Under the pieces are notes generated by a model. That model searched no databases, was not told the DNA's origin, and saw only the letters and a program-made list of their open reading frames with translations. DNA of 64,000 bases from positions 24,848,723 to 24,912,722 of the forward strand of contig CM055109.1 in the NCBI GenBank assembly GCA_029204225.1. The letters run 5' to 3'. Origin of the DNA: Diphasiastrum complanatum. Its lineage: Eukaryota; Streptophyta; Lycopodiopsida; Lycopodiales; Lycopodiaceae. Positions 48,449-59,434 of this stretch are shown here, piece by piece. The position numbers were made by a program, and so were the translations under genes. Position 1 is the first letter of the stretch, and the number at the start of each line of letters is the position of its first letter.

Positions 48449-51400
48449 ATGGCTTCCAATGGTGGGATCATGCTAGAGTCTAGTGAAAGGTTGAGTTCAT
48501 CAAACTACTCTACTTGGAAAGTGAGGATGGAGTCCTTACTTGAGTTGAATGAACTCATGGACATAGTTGCAGAAATTGAAGAGAGACCTCTCACACTTCA
48601 AGAGCAACAAAGGTTTGATAAGAAGGCCAAAAGGGCTCTTCATATCATTAAAATGAATGTTACAAATGAACTTCTCAAGGAAGTTGGAAAGTGTCAAAGT
48701 GCAAGTGAGGCATGGAATGCCTTAAAGAAGCTCTTTGAATCAAAGTCCACATCTAGGGTATTGACCCTAAGGAGACAAATATTTTCTAGTAGGCAAAGAG
48801 AGGGTGAAAGTGCTCATGCATTTATCTTGAGAGTTAAGTCCCTAAGTGATGATTTAGCATGCATTGATGAGAACATAAAAGATGGTGAAATAGTCCAAGT
48901 TATGTTGAATGGTTTGCTAAATGAACATGCTAACCTTGTGCAAAGTTTTGCCATTCAAAGAGTCTTGCCAAGTGTGGTTGACTTGCAAGAAATCTTATTG
49001 GCTGAAGAACATAGGTTGCAATCAAAGCTTGATGGTGCATCCTTGCAAGGTGGAGGTGAAGAGGCTTTCTTCACAAAAGGCAAATTCAAGGGCAAAGGTA
49101 AAGGCAAAGGGAAATGGTCCAAAGGTGGTAACTTTGATCATGATGATCACTCTTCCTCTTCCTCTTCTACTAAGAACAATAAGTCAAAGTTCAAGTGCTT
49201 TTATTGTGGGATAAAAGGTCATTTTGCAAATGAATGTTATAAGAAGAAAAGAGAGCAAGGAGAGAGGCAAGGAAATCTTACAATAGATGAGGAAGAACAT
49301 AACACATGTGAATCACTTGTTATGACTTCAAGTTTGTTAGCCAACATAGATGATAATGATCCTTGGTGGATTGATAGTGGAGCCTCATCTCACATGACAA
49401 GACATAAGGAATACTTTACATCCTTATTGTCTTATGAGGGAGAAGGTAACATCATCTACACTGCAAATGATGGTCAATGTGACATCAAAGGCATAGGCAC
49501 TATTCCTATTTCTCTTTCAACAAATAGGAAAGCAAATCTTGAAAATGTTTTGTACATTCCTTCAATCACTAAGAATTTGCTTAGTGTAAGTCAAATGATT
49601 GACAAAGGACTTGATGTGGAGTTCATTGGAGATGCATGTTTGATAAGTAAATGTGGATCCTTGATTGCTCAAGGTAGGAGGCATGGTAAACTTTTCAAGC
49701 TTGATGCATGTGTGATCTCTAATCATGAAGGATGTATGGCTAGGGAGCAATTGACAAACCAAGAAGTTTGGCACAAGAGGTTGGGCCATCCCAACTTCAA
49801 ATCTTTGGAGGTAATGGCAAAGAAAGAGCTTGTTCTTGGTCTCCCTAAAAGTCTTGTTGCAAACAATAGTGTTTGTGAACATTGTGCCTTGTCCAAATCT
49901 CATAGACTTGCTTATTCTAGATCTACTTCTAGATCTAAAGAAGCTTTTCAACTTGTGCATTCTGATATTCATTCTTCTAGTACAACTAGCAATGGTGGGG
50001 CAAAGATGTATGCAACTTTCATTGATGACTTTAGTAGGTATACTTGGATCTATCTTCTTAAAAGTAAGGATGAAGTGTTTGCTGCATTTGTCAAGTTCAA
50101 GAATGAAATGGAAAACCAATTCAATACAAAGATCAAATGCTTAAGATCTGATAATGGAGGGGAATACACCTCAAATAGGTTCAAAGACTTTTGTATAGCA
50201 CATGGGATTAAGAGGGAGATGTCTAGTCCTAGGACTCCACAACAGAATGGAGTGGCCGAGAGGAAGAATAGAACCCTTTGTGAATGTGCCAAGGCAATGA
50301 GACTACATGCTAATCTTGCTAAGTCTTTTTGGGGGGAAGCTTTAGCATGTGCTAACTATCTATGTAATAGATGGACAAGTGCTTCCTTGGATGGTAAAAC
50401 TCCTCATGAGGTTCTTTATGGTAGAAGGCCGAGTGTCAAGCATTGTAGGATCTTTGGATGTACATGTTTTGTCAATATCACACTTGATGATAGAACTAAA
50501 GAAGATCCTTCATCAAAGAAGGGTGTGTTTGTTGGCTATAGTGAAGTAAGCAAGGCTTACAAAGTGTACATTCCTTCTACAAAGAAAGTTGTCATAAGTA
50601 GGGATGTCATCTTTCATGAAGAGAATGTTTCCAATGTTGTTGATGTTGATGTTGATGTGCCTACTAATCATCATGATGTGCAAGATGTCTTGGATGAAGA
50701 TGGAGATGCCACTCCAAAGCAAACTTCAAGGAAGACTCAAAGGCAAAGGGCTAAGCCATCAAGGCTAACCTATGATGAAAAAGGAAAGCAAGTGGTGGAC
50801 AACTCTAACTTTGCTTTTCTTACCTCTTTTGATGAACCAACTTGTGTAGGTGAAGCAATTCAAAAGAAGGAATGGATCCAAGCCATGGATCATGAGCATC
50901 AAGCACTCATCAAAAGCAACACATGGAGGTTGGTAAAGCTTCCAAAGGACAAGAAGGCAATTGGTTGTAAGTGGATCTTCAAGATCAAGACAAATCAAGA
51001 TGGATCAATCAACAAGTACAAGGCAAGGTTGGTGGCAAAGGGGTATGCTCAAGAATATGGTATTGACTATGATGAGACCTTTGCACCCGTGGCAAAGATG
51101 GTAACTATTCGAATCCTAATCTCTCTTGCAACTCTTTATGATTGGGATATGTGGCAAATGGATGTTACTAATGCCTTCTTGAATGGTGATCTTGAAGAAG
51201 ATATTTACATGGAGCAACCCGAGGGCTATGTTTCACATGATGAGCCTAATCATGTGTGCTATCTCCAAAAGAGTTTGTATGGGCTAAAGCAAGCACCAAG
51301 GAGTTGGTATGCTAAGCTCAATTCCTTCTTACTTTCTCAAAACTTTGTTATGAGTGAGTATGATCATTCTCTCTACTTTAGATTGAATGAAAATGATATC

Positions 51401-52402
51401 ACTTTACTTTTGATCTATGTTGATGACATTATCTTAAGTGGTGGTAACAATCTAGATATAGATGAAATCAAGATGGCACTCAAAAGAGAGTTTGAAATTC
51501 AAGATCTTGGTAAACTTCATTATATCTTAGGAATAGAGATTATTAGAACTTCTAAATCTACATTCATATGTCAAGAAAAGTATGTTAACTCTATTCTAAA
51601 AAGGTTTCATATGGAAGATTGTAAAGTTGTTTCTACTCCTATGGAATCAAATGTAAAGCTAACTACAAGAAGTAATGAAAGATCCTTCAAGGACATTACT
51701 CTCTATAGAAAGCTAATAGGATCTCTTATATGGTTAACCATCACAAGACCTGATCTAAGCTTTGTGGTTGGTAAACTAAGTCAATTTATGCAAGATCCTA
51801 GTGAGGCTCATTGGAAGCTAGGAAAGAGAGTACTTAGATACATCTCGGGATCTAGAGATTTTGGCATCTTGTATGGAGGTACTACACCTAACCTTTGTGG
51901 ATTTTCAGATTCAGATTTTGCAGGTGATCAAATGGATAGGAAGTCAACAAGTGCCTTTGCAATCTATCTTGGAGATGGAGTGGTCTCATGGCTATCAAAG
52001 AAGCAACCAACTATCTCTCTATCTTCCACCGAAGCCGAGTACAAGGCATTAACAACATGCACCAAGGAGATTCTTTGGATCAAGAGGATGTTATTGGATC
52101 TTCACTTGCTGGAACCAGAGAAGACTCCAATCATACTTTGTGATAACCTTTCAGCCCAAATCTTGGCAAGCAATCCTGTTTTTCATGCAAGGAGCAAGCA
52201 CATTGAGATTGCTCACCATTTTGTGAGAGATCAAGTCATTGCCAAAGAGGTGGAGCTTCAACATGTCTCTTCAAAGGAGTGTGTGGCTGATATCTTCACC
52301 AAACCATTGGGAAAGGACCTATATTTAATGCATAGATCTAATCTTGGAATGTGCTCAAAGACTATGTTGAAACTAGCATCCAATGTTGAAGAGGGAGTGT
52401 GA
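48449..52402 (+). CDS. Copia gag-pol polyprotein (1317 residues), intact
   Basis: Encodes all proteins for retrotransposition in one frame. Gag: RLSSSNYSTWKVRMESLL near the start, UBN2-like region about 60-190, basic Lys/Gly linker, CCHC knuckle CFYCGIKGHFANEC at 250-263. Protease: DSGA at 309-312. Integrase: HHCC with H442, H447, C476 and C479, then catalytic D506, D568 and E604 (35 residues between the last two, the DD35E spacing). RT about 824-1060 with IYVDDIIL, catalytic D992-D993. RNase H with D1154, E1195 and D1232, then HIEIAHHFVRDQV and ADIFTKPL. ATG at 48449 is the first in frame; the stop overlaps the first bases of the 3' LTR. No missing catalytic residue was found. Length is normal for plant copia. 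Expression is doubtful because the 5' LTR lacks its promoter part. Confidence 0.97.
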   Translation: MASNGGIMLESSERLSSSNYSTWKVRMESLLELNELMDIVAEIEERPLTLQEQQRFDKKAKRALHIIKMNVTNELLKEVGKCQSASEAWNALKKLFESKSTSRVLTLRRQIFSSRQREGESAHAFILRVKSLSDDLACIDENIKDGEIVQVMLNGLLNEHANLVQSFAIQRVLPSVVDLQEILLAEEHRLQSKLDGASLQGGGEEAFFTKGKFKGKGKGKGKWSKGGNFDHDDHSSSSSSTKNNKSKFKCFYCGIKGHFANECYKKKREQGERQGNLTIDEEEHNTCESLVMTSSLLANIDDNDPWWIDSGASSHMTRHKEYFTSLLSYEGEGNIIYTANDGQCDIKGIGTIPISLSTNRKANLENVLYIPSITKNLLSVSQMIDKGLDVEFIGDACLISKCGSLIAQGRRHGKLFKLDACVISNHEGCMAREQLTNQEVWHKRLGHPNFKSLEVMAKKELVLGLPKSLVANNSVCEHCALSKSHRLAYSRSTSRSKEAFQLVHSDIHSSSTTSNGGAKMYATFIDDFSRYTWIYLLKSKDEVFAAFVKFKNEMENQFNTKIKCLRSDNGGEYTSNRFKDFCIAHGIKREMSSPRTPQQNGVAERKNRTLCECAKAMRLHANLAKSFWGEALACANYLCNRWTSASLDGKTPHEVLYGRRPSVKHCRIFGCTCFVNITLDDRTKEDPSSKKGVFVGYSEVSKAYKVYIPSTKKVVISRDVIFHEENVSNVVDVDVDVPTNHHDVQDVLDEDGDATPKQTSRKTQRQRAKPSRLTYDEKGKQVVDNSNFAFLTSFDEPTCVGEAIQKKEWIQAMDHEHQALIKSNTWRLVKLPKDKKAIGCKWIFKIKTNQDGSINKYKARLVAKGYAQEYGIDYDETFAPVAKMVTIRILISLATLYDWDMWQMDVTNAFLNGDLEEDIYMEQPEGYVSHDEPNHVCYLQKSLYGLKQAPRSWYAKLNSFLLSQNFVMSEYDHSLYFRLNENDITLLLIYVDDIILSGGNNLDIDEIKMALKREFEIQDLGKLHYILGIEIIRTSKSTFICQEKYVNSILKRFHMEDCKVVSTPMESNVKLTTRSNERSFKDITLYRKLIGSLIWLTITRPDLSFVVGKLSQFMQDPSEAHWKLGKRVLRYISGSRDFGILYGGTTPNLCGFSDSDFAGDQMDRKSTSAFAIYLGDGVVSWLSKKQPTISLSSTEAEYKALTTCTKEILWIKRMLLDLHLLEPEKTPIILCDNLSAQILASNPVFHARSKHIEIAHHFVRDQVIAKEVELQHVSSKECVADIFTKPLGKDLYLMHRSNLGMCSKTMLKLASNVEEGV
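52391..52397 (+). other. Family B polypurine tract
   Basis: GAGGGAG immediately before the LTR TGTGAAAA; the expected primer site for plus-strand synthesis. It lies inside the last codons of the polyprotein. Confidence 0.8.
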
Positions 52403-53052
52403 AAATTGTCAACATTTCCTAGCTAGTTTGAGGCCTAAATTGGCTAAAATTGTAAATAGTTTTGGTTCTGGAGTTTTGCACGTGTGAACCAGGCCACAAT
52501 GTTTTTATTTACTGTATTTTTTCAGTATGATGAAGTGTCAAACTTCATACCCTTCAAAATGAGACCATTTTGATGTATTTTGGTCATATAAGCCATTTTT
52601 AGCTATTTTTCCTATATAGGGAATATCTAGGGTCAAGTACCTTCTAGAGAGAGGAGAGAGAGTCATCTTCCTCATCCATAAATAGTAGGGAAGTTGTGGA
52701 GAACAGGTTGGAGAAACGTTTTGTATGCTTCATTGAGATCAATAGATCATTATCATTGTTTCTTCCTCCATTGAGAGCATTGTTGTGTGTATTGTCTTCA
52801 AGCTATTGTGTATGATCTTAGGTGCTTTCCAAAAGTGGTAGGCTGATGTATTATGGACTGTATAATGCTATTTTGGGCCGCACTTGATGTTTATGGAAGT
52901 TTCCATTTGTGATAAATGCTTTTTGATCAAGTTCTTTGCATTCTAGGTAGCATAGAATGTGTTGCCAATTCCTAGCTTATGTAGTTTGGAGTGCAAGCAT
53001 TCAAGCCAATGATCTTGGAGTTTAGATCCACTTAGGATCTGTATTTTTCACA
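52398..53052 (+). repeat. Family B complete 3' LTR (655 bp)
   Basis: Starts TGTGAAAATTG and ends TTTTTCACA, with TGTGAA/TTCACA inverted ends. A TATA-like CCTATATAGG is near 52613, followed by a purine-rich GAGAGAGGAGAGAGAG. It abuts family E sequence at 53053. With no downstream gene seen, read-out from this LTR would enter the 53-kb repeats. Confidence 0.92.
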
Positions 53053-53697
53053 AAAAACAACTCCGAGACATTCTACTACTACAAATAACTCAAGTAGTTT
53101 GTTGTGACACAAACTAGTCAGAAGATCAAGATTCTATGCACCAATTGTGAGGGAGAATACATGTATGACAAAATGTCGGATTATCTATCTTTGTGCAACA
53201 TGCATCATATGTTCACCATAAGAAGAAATGTACAAATGACTTGATCTTGCATACATAGTGAGCACAATGTTGCAATACATGTCAAATCCATGACTATCAG
53301 TCAATAATTGTGTTCATCATGTATGCCATGATCTACAGATGATCTAATCTTGCATACATAGTGAGCACATTGTTGCAATACATGTCGAACCCATGACTAC
53401 CACATTCTAAAGTTCTACAAAGAGAACTTGATGTACATACAAGCCAGAAAGCACTATGCTTTGTGTTATGATAGATATTCCAAGAATGCACTAGTTCTAA
53501 ATGCCTCAGATTGGGTTGGAAAAGTGGATATTAGAAAATCCACCTTTGGCTACCTGTGCTTTCACGTAGCAGTACCAATTTCATGGAACAATCAAAAGCA
53601 AGAATGCATTTCCTTGTCCGTTATTGAGTCCGAATATGTTGCATCCATCTGTATAGTAAAGGACTCAGATTGGGTTGAAAAAGTGGATATTAGAAAA
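53053..53697 (+). repeat. Family E unit, copy 3
   Basis: Matches 8825-9462 closely, including the duplicated TTGCATACATAGTGAG blocks and the RNase H fragment. Its end carries the SDWV-KVDIRK duplication that copy 1 has and copy 2 lacks, which implies a longer ancestral array of ~665-bp units. It is bordered by the family B LTR on the left and the family F LTR-like sequence on the right. Confidence 0.8.
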
Positions 53698-53718
53698 TAT
53701 AGATCATTCTACACATAG
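53428..53718 (+). pseudogene. Copia RNase H fragment, family E copy 3
   Basis: Reads LNASDWVGKVDIRKSTFGY with four residues (YSDS) lost, PISWNNQKQ, and SVIESEYVA with Glu kept, then the duplicated SDWVEKVDIRK and an unrelated tail. Inactive. Confidence 0.8.
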
Positions 53719-54132
53719 AATTGCAAGCAATCACCAAGATAGCGCACCAATGGATAGTAGAACCCAAGAGAACCATGTATAAGGATGAAATGAGATAGAG
53801 AAGAGAGAAGATGACTCTCTCCATAAGTTACATTCTTTTATAGCAGGTCCAAACCCTATTTGGCCACTTGGCTTTCCCACCAAAATGCTAACCCTACCAA
53901 TTTGGATGAGTGACATAATGAACCTCCAATAGCTTCATTTCCATCAGCAAAATAAACCAAGAATGCTATTACAAATCCAACATCAAAACAATGCTCACCA
54001 ATGTAGCTAGTTTTACCATATCTTGACAATTTGCACACATCCACATGAAATTGCTCAAACATGAGATAGAACAAGTAAACTTGAACAACACTTCCTTGAT
54101 GCTCCTTTGACCTTACTTGAGTCTTCAATATG

Positions 54133-54503
54133 CTACAAAAATAGATCCATAACACCTTTGCCAATTACCTCTCCTTTGATGCTCTTGACTAGCTCCAAAT
54201 TGCCAACTTCTCTTTTGACTAGTTGAAGCGCTTTGAGATCAACCTCTTGGTCTTCAACTTGACCATCAAAGTCATTGAACAAAATTTGTTTTCTAGATCC
54301 ATTACTTGATTTTATAGCAAGATAACATCCATCCACTTGCTTAGCTCCATGTACACAAGAAGATCCTCCAAAAGATGTTCCACTCTTCATAAGAGATCGA
54401 TACTCAAGATCCATTGGTTGGATCCACTCCTCTTATTTCCTTGCTTGATCTACACTTGTAGGCTCATCCAAAGAGGTTAGAAAAGCAACATAATTTCCAG
54501 AAA
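54133..54503 (-). pseudogene. Family F RT start fused to unrecognised coding-like sequence
   Basis: LTSLDEPTSVDQ and EEWIQPMDLEYRSLMKSGT match the family B segment just before RT. The following NTW of RT is then replaced by 75 codons with no pol similarity (SFGGSSCVHGAKQVDGCYLA, then IKGEVIGKGVMDLFL). This stretch is acidic/hydrophobic and open to 54133. It could be captured host sequence, a different retroelement, or LTR sequence read by chance. Confidence 0.5.
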
Positions 54504-55612
54504 CTACTTGCTTACCCTTTTGATCATATGTGAGCCTTGAAGGTACTTGTCTTTCTCTTGATGTTCTCCTTGGCTTTGACTTGATGAAGGTCCATCATCA
54601 CCACCATCTAAAGTAGGATCCTTCTCATCAACATCAAGAATGTTAGATCCATCTACTTTACCATCAATCATGCTTGAAGACACCTTTGGAATGTTTCCCT
54701 CATAAAAAATGACATCTCTACCAACAATCACTTTGTTAGTAGAAGGAATGTAAACCTTGTAGGCTTTACTAACCTCACTATATCCAACAAAAATACCTCT
54801 TCTTGAAGATGGATCCTCCTTGGTCCTATCATCAAGAGTGATGTTGACATAGCATGTGCATCCAAAGGTTCTTAGAAAGTTGACACTCGGCCTCCTCTTG
54901 AATAGCATCTCAAAAGGTGTCCTTCCATCCAAAATAGCACTTGGCCACCTATTGCACAAGAAATTGGCACACAACAAAGCTTGATCCCAAAATGGTTTGT
55001 CAAGATTAGTACTTAACCTCATAGCTTTAGCACTTTCACATAAAGTTCTATTCTTCCTTTCAGCCACTCCATTTTGTTGTGGTCCTTGATGTTGTATACT
55101 CCCTCTTGATCCCATGCTCATCACAAAAAGCCTTGAACTTGTTAGATATGTACTCACCACCATTGTCACCTCTCAAGCACTTGATCTTTGTGGAGAATTG
55201 GTTCTCCCTTGCATTCTTGAACTTGACAAAGACATCATACACTTCATCCTCGCTCTTTAGTAGATAGATTCAACAAAATCTACTAAAATCATCAATGAAT
55301 GTTACATACATCTTAGCTCCACTATTGCTAATTGTAGTAAATCCATAAATATCCGAATGTACAAGTTGAAAAGGCTTTGTAGATCTAGAAATAGATCTAG
55401 TATAAGGTAGTCTATGTGACTTAGACAAAGCACAAGACTCACAAACATGCTTGTCATTACTTAAGGAACTTGGAAGACCAATCACAACCTTCTTCCTTGC
55501 CATTATCTCCAATGACTTGAAGTTGAGGTGTCCCATCCTTTTGTGCCAAACCTCTTGATTAGAAATTTGCTCCCTTGCAACACATCCAACTTGGTTAGCA
55601 ATAACACAAGCA
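54504..55612 (-). pseudogene. Family F integrase remnant
   Basis: MGHLNFKSLEIM (His lost from the HxRLGHPNF block), CESCALSKSHRLPY, QLVHSDIYGF (first catalytic Asp), FIDDFSRF then a stop. It continues IKCLRGDNGGEYISNKFK (second Asp), and after a frameshift QQNGVAERKNRT (Glu), the FGCTCYVNITLDDRTK block and FVGYSEVSKAYKVYIP. The linker to RT is open to 54504. Two frame breaks. Confidence 0.88.
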
Positions 55613-56850
55613 TCAAGTCAACTTCCCTTGTCTTTTACCTTTTCCAATCAAGACATCCTTCCTTTTGATCAAACAAACATCTCCATCAAACTCCACCTTG
55701 AGGCCCTTACTTAGCATTTGACTCACACTAAGCAAATTCTTGGTAATAGATGGAATAAACAAGACATCCTCCAAATGAACATTCCTATTTGTAGAGAGAG
55801 AAATAGGAATTGTGCCAATCCCTTTGATTGCACACTCACCATCATTGGCTATGTAGATCACCCTCTTGTCATCTCCATATGCCAACAAAGAAGTGAAGTA
55901 CTCTTTGTCAAAGGTCATGTGTGAACTTGTTCCACTATCAATACACAAAGGATCTAGATCTCCATCATTAGCAAGCATACATGAAGACATCACAAAAGCA
56001 TCATCATTTGCATCTTGCACATCCAAACCATCCTCATCAAGAGTAAGATTACCTTGCTTGTCTCCTTGATCTCTCTTCTTCTTGTAGCACTCACTTGCAA
56101 AGTGTCCTTTGATGCCACAATATAAGCACTTGAGCTTTGATATATCCTTCTTTTTGCCACTTGAAAAAGCATCCACTTGATCTTGCCCTTTAGACCACTT
56201 GCTTTTGGTTTTGCCCTTGAATTTGCCCTTTGTGAACATAGCATCCTCTTGAAGTGTCGATGTAGATCCACCTCTTGCTTGAAGCCTATATTCCTCATTG
56301 ATCAAGATCTCTTGAAGATCCATCAAACTTGGCAAAGTCTTTTGAATAGCAATACTTTGAACAATGTTAGCATGAGCATCCAACAAGCCATTAAGAATCA
56401 CTTGAATAAACTCTCATTCCTTAATGCTTTCATATATGCAAGCTAACTCATCATTCAATGCTTTCATTCTCAAAACAAAAGTACTTGGACTTTCTTGTTC
56501 TTTTGCAAACAAGAAAAGATTTGCCTTCTTAGAGTCAACACTCTAGAAGTAGACTTGGATTCATAAAGCTTCTTCAATGAATTCCAAGCTTCCAAAGATG
56601 ATGTGCACTTACCAACTTCCTTGAGAAGTTCATTGGTAACATTCATCTTTCTCATGTGTAGAGCCTTCTTGGCCCTCTTGTCATACCTCAATTGATCTTG
56701 TTGTGTTCCTGGTCTCTCCTCCAAACCTACAACAATATCCAAAACATCATTCATCTCAAGAAGTGACTCCATCCTCACTTTCCATAATGAATAGTTACTT
56801 GAGGTAAGCCTATCATTGGCTTCCAACATGACTCCAATTGAGGTTGCCAT
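55613..56850 (-). pseudogene. Family F gag and protease remnant
   Basis: The gag N-terminus (56850-56470; RLTSSNYSLWKVRMESLL) and its second part (56401-55613; MILNGLLDAHANIVQ) are close to family B, separated by a frameshift near 56470 and lost sequence. CCHC knuckle CLYCGIKGHFASEC is intact. Protease reads CIDSGTSSHM (DSGT, compatible with activity). A short deletion at 55613 (after QGKLT) ends the frame. Confidence 0.88.
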
Positions 56851-57380
56851 GTAGCAATGACCTGATCTTCTCTTTCAACCTGTTTCAATGCACAAAGCAC
56901 TCCTTTGAACAACAACAAATGCTTTCAAAAGAAATCACCAAGATTTGAAACTATCTCACAAATTCTCTTCTTGCACTTATCCAAGCAAATCAACACATAG
57001 AATCATGGAATCTTGATCAACCTATGATCTATCCTCAATCTAATGACTTTTTCCACTTTCTAAGATTGAAACACACTCAAATGAAGTCCAGAAACCTCAC
57101 TATCTAGAGATCCAATCAAAATTAGGGTTTTGACAAAATCACAAAAAATTGACTATTCCAAATCTACATGCAAATGATGAAAATTTGATATGCAATCTAT
57201 AAGCCACCACTTAGGCTGAACCAATGATCCAAAAAACCGGCCAAATCCAGCATGTGAATTTAAAAAAAGGAATTGAACAAGTATATTGACCTATTTAGTG
57301 TTTTGATCTACAAAAGATCGAATATACAAAAGCAAAAAATCCGATTTTGGTGTAGAATCCTCTCTAGCATGCTCTAGACT
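56851..57380 (-). other. Family F untranslated leader
   Basis: T-rich leader upstream of the gag ATG (56850), with no PBS at its far end. It shares phrases such as CAGGTTG and TTGGTGATTTC with the family B leader style but not its repeats. Confidence 0.5.
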
Positions 57381-57502
57381 TGATATCTTCACCAAAGCAT
57401 AATATTATGTTTTACAATTTAGTCATGCATCTTCCATCAACTGCTTGTTGCATAAAGCAGACCATACAGTATCAGTGTTTTTCATAACACCACGCTGACA
57501 CA
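57381..57502 (-). repeat. Short inverted repeat partner of 62811-62925
   Basis: About 110 bp next to the end of the family C 3' LTR, matching 62811-62925 in opposite orientation (shared GCATGACTAAATTGTAAA). It may be old flank or internal sequence of another element. Confidence 0.6.
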
Positions 57503-57675
57503 TGTTGGGAAAAGAGGGTGTGTGTGAGAAACGAAAATAGCTCGGAAAGAAACAAACACAAATGGAAAGTGTTCGTGTGTAGCGAAATGAGCTCTCTCAC
57601 TCTTTTCCTACATATGACTATGCCATTAGTGATAGAAATCACATTCGATCTAATTACGGAGACATGCAGATGTAG
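57503..57675 (-). repeat. Family C 3' LTR remnant
   Basis: Last part of the LTR only. It shares with 59435-59600 the segments around TGATTTCTATCACTAATG, GAAAGTGTTC and GTTTCTCACACACACCCTC. A 104-codon frame (57786-57472) reads from integrase into this LTR. Confidence 0.75.
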
Positions 57676-58479
57676 GAGTATAGTCCTTCTGGAAAATTCA
57701 TCAATAAAAGTTATAAAATACTTTGCATCCTTCAGCAAATGATTTTTCATTGGGTCAGAAATGTATGAATGTACAATGTCTAACAATCCTCTAGCACTAT
57801 ATTGATGGCTTGATATAAATGGTTTTATAATCTATTTACCAACTAGACAGTCTTGACAGATAGGTAACTCGACTTTATTTCTAGGATAGTCTAGATCAAG
57901 AACAATAGATTGTCTAAACATTTGTTGTACAACAACATGATTTAATTGACCAAGTCTATAATGCCAAAGTAAACTTTTATAACATGAATAGAAGTATTGA
58001 GCACCTGACTGGAGACAGAAAAGCAATGACTTTATCTATACAAGTATCCATGCCTCTTTGCGAGTGCTAGGATCTTGCTTGTCTTATCAACTACTTTGCA
58101 TTGATCACATTCAAATTCTAGTTTATGTCCTAGATCTATGATTCTGCTTACACAGAGCAAATTCATAGATAAATTGGGTACATACAAAATTTTAGAAAGT
58201 AGCTTAGATTGATCATTTGCAAAGCTTAATCTTATAGTACCTTCACCTTTAATAGCTTGTGTGCTATTGTCACCAAGGTAAACATATTTATTGGTACTAT
58301 AGGGTGTATAGGACTCGAAACAGCCCATGAGACTGGTCATGTGCTGAATGGCACTAGAATCAAGAAACCAAGCACTGTCGCTAGATGCTCTTTGATGGCT
58401 AGTCATGAAGGCATCATGATCCACTTCTTGAATAGGTTGTGGAGCTTCTGCATCTACATTTGCCACTTGATTTGACTGC
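57676..58479 (-). pseudogene. Family C protease and integrase N-part remnant
   Basis: Open frame 58466-58032: protease block AWFLDSSAIQHMTS (DSS in place of DSG, probably inactive), then LYVPNLSMNLLCVSRIIDLG. GAG-pre-integrase follows at 58026-57832: WHYRLGQLNHVVVQQM (second His lost) and CQDCLVGK. The integrase begins KYFITFIDEFSR and ends at the LTR junction. Lineage differs from A, B and F. Confidence 0.82.
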
Positions 58480-59279
58480 CCCTTGCTATTGTTCTTACCT
58501 TGTAATATCTGGCAGTCTTGAATTTTGTGGTTGTTTTGCTTGCAGTATCTTATCTGTAGAACAGCTTCTTCTTGGTCTGCGAATTCGATTGGTCCTTGTG
58601 TTGTGCTGGTTTCTGGTCTTGCTTTGCTTGCTTCGGGCCTTCTTCTTCTTCTATAGTCATGATCTTGTTGGTGTACAGGGCGTTAGAATCAGCTGAGAAA
58701 CTTGAGGCTTTGCTCCTTTGCGTGTCTTCCTGCAACAACATGGTAATGACTCTTGAAAGAGTCAATTATGGATGTGTCGTGATGATCATCACCTAGTTGT
58801 CATATGAGCTTGGCAAGCTTGTAAGTGTTTCATCACTACGTCTTGATCATCTATGATAGATCCGACATTCGCCATTTGCTTCAGCAGGTTCTTGAATTGG
58901 TTGATGTGATTCTGCAGGGAATCACCATTCGCCATCTTGAGGGAGTAAAATTTCTTCTTGATATGTAGCTTGGAAGCTATATCTCGCACTTTGTATAGTG
59001 TGCTCAAGATGTCCCAGACTTATTTAAACATCTGTGCCTCAGATACATGGCCGATCTGGCTATTCGAAATGTTGAGGATGATCAGCGTGAAAGCCTGTCC
59101 ATCCTTCAGCTTCCATCTGGCAATTGTTGCGTCACCAGCTTCGATTTCTCTTCTGCACCCATAATAACGTCCTACAATTCTTTAGCCATTAGCATTGTTT
59201 TCATCTTAAATTCTCATAGATGTTAATTGGCTCTATCAAGCTTGTCCATGATAGGATTGGCTTGCCCTTGGGAATCCAT
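58480..59279 (-). pseudogene. Family C gag remnant
   Basis: From ATG 59279: MDSQGQANPIMDKLDRAN, then frame breaks, WKLKDGQAFTLIILNISNSQ and the best open part STLYKVRDIASKLHIKKKFY, GDSLQNHINQFKNLLKQMA (59007-58789), a UBN2-type copia gag. The nucleocapsid keeps RYCKQNNHKIQDC (near 58530), but the first Cys of CCHC is missing. Confidence 0.8.
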
Positions 59280-59434
59280 GTGGAAGATTAGTCTAGGTGA
59301 TAGGAATAACTATTAGTGACTTAGGTATAAAAATCTGGTGTGAAATTGTTGAACAAGAAGACAATTACTCTATCGGCTAGTAGAGTCTTGTTACTATGGA
59401 AGCTTATTAGGCTATGAAAATAGCTTTGATACCT

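Larger units (their letters stand above)
46983..53052 (+). mobile_element. Copia family B, intact polyprotein, truncated 5' LTR
   Basis: Order: partial 5' LTR, PBS, 1.17-kb leader, one gag-pol ORF, polypurine tract, complete 3' LTR. LTR identity over the shared part implies insertion recent relative to everything else here. The flanks do not give a matching target duplication: the left is repeat R and the right is a family E unit. The 5' truncation is therefore best explained by a rearrangement after insertion. Confidence 0.92.
53698..57380 (-). mobile_element. Copia family F, broken relative of family B
   Basis: Minus order: leader (57380-56851), gag, protease, integrase, first part of the inter-domain/RT region (to about 54370), then about 670 bp of non-pol sequence. 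No 5' LTR or PBS is visible. The last ~300 bp (54000-53698) may be a 3' LTR remnant, since it has CTATAAAAG near 53838 followed by GAGAGAGTCATCTTC, a phrase shared with the family B LTR. RT and RNase H are missing. Confidence 0.8.

Noticed and set aside
49562-50119. 185-codon minus ORF inside the family B integrase, plus other antisense ORFs within 48.4-52.4 kb
   Set aside because: Complete overlap with the intact gag-pol frame and no domain; shadow ORFs.
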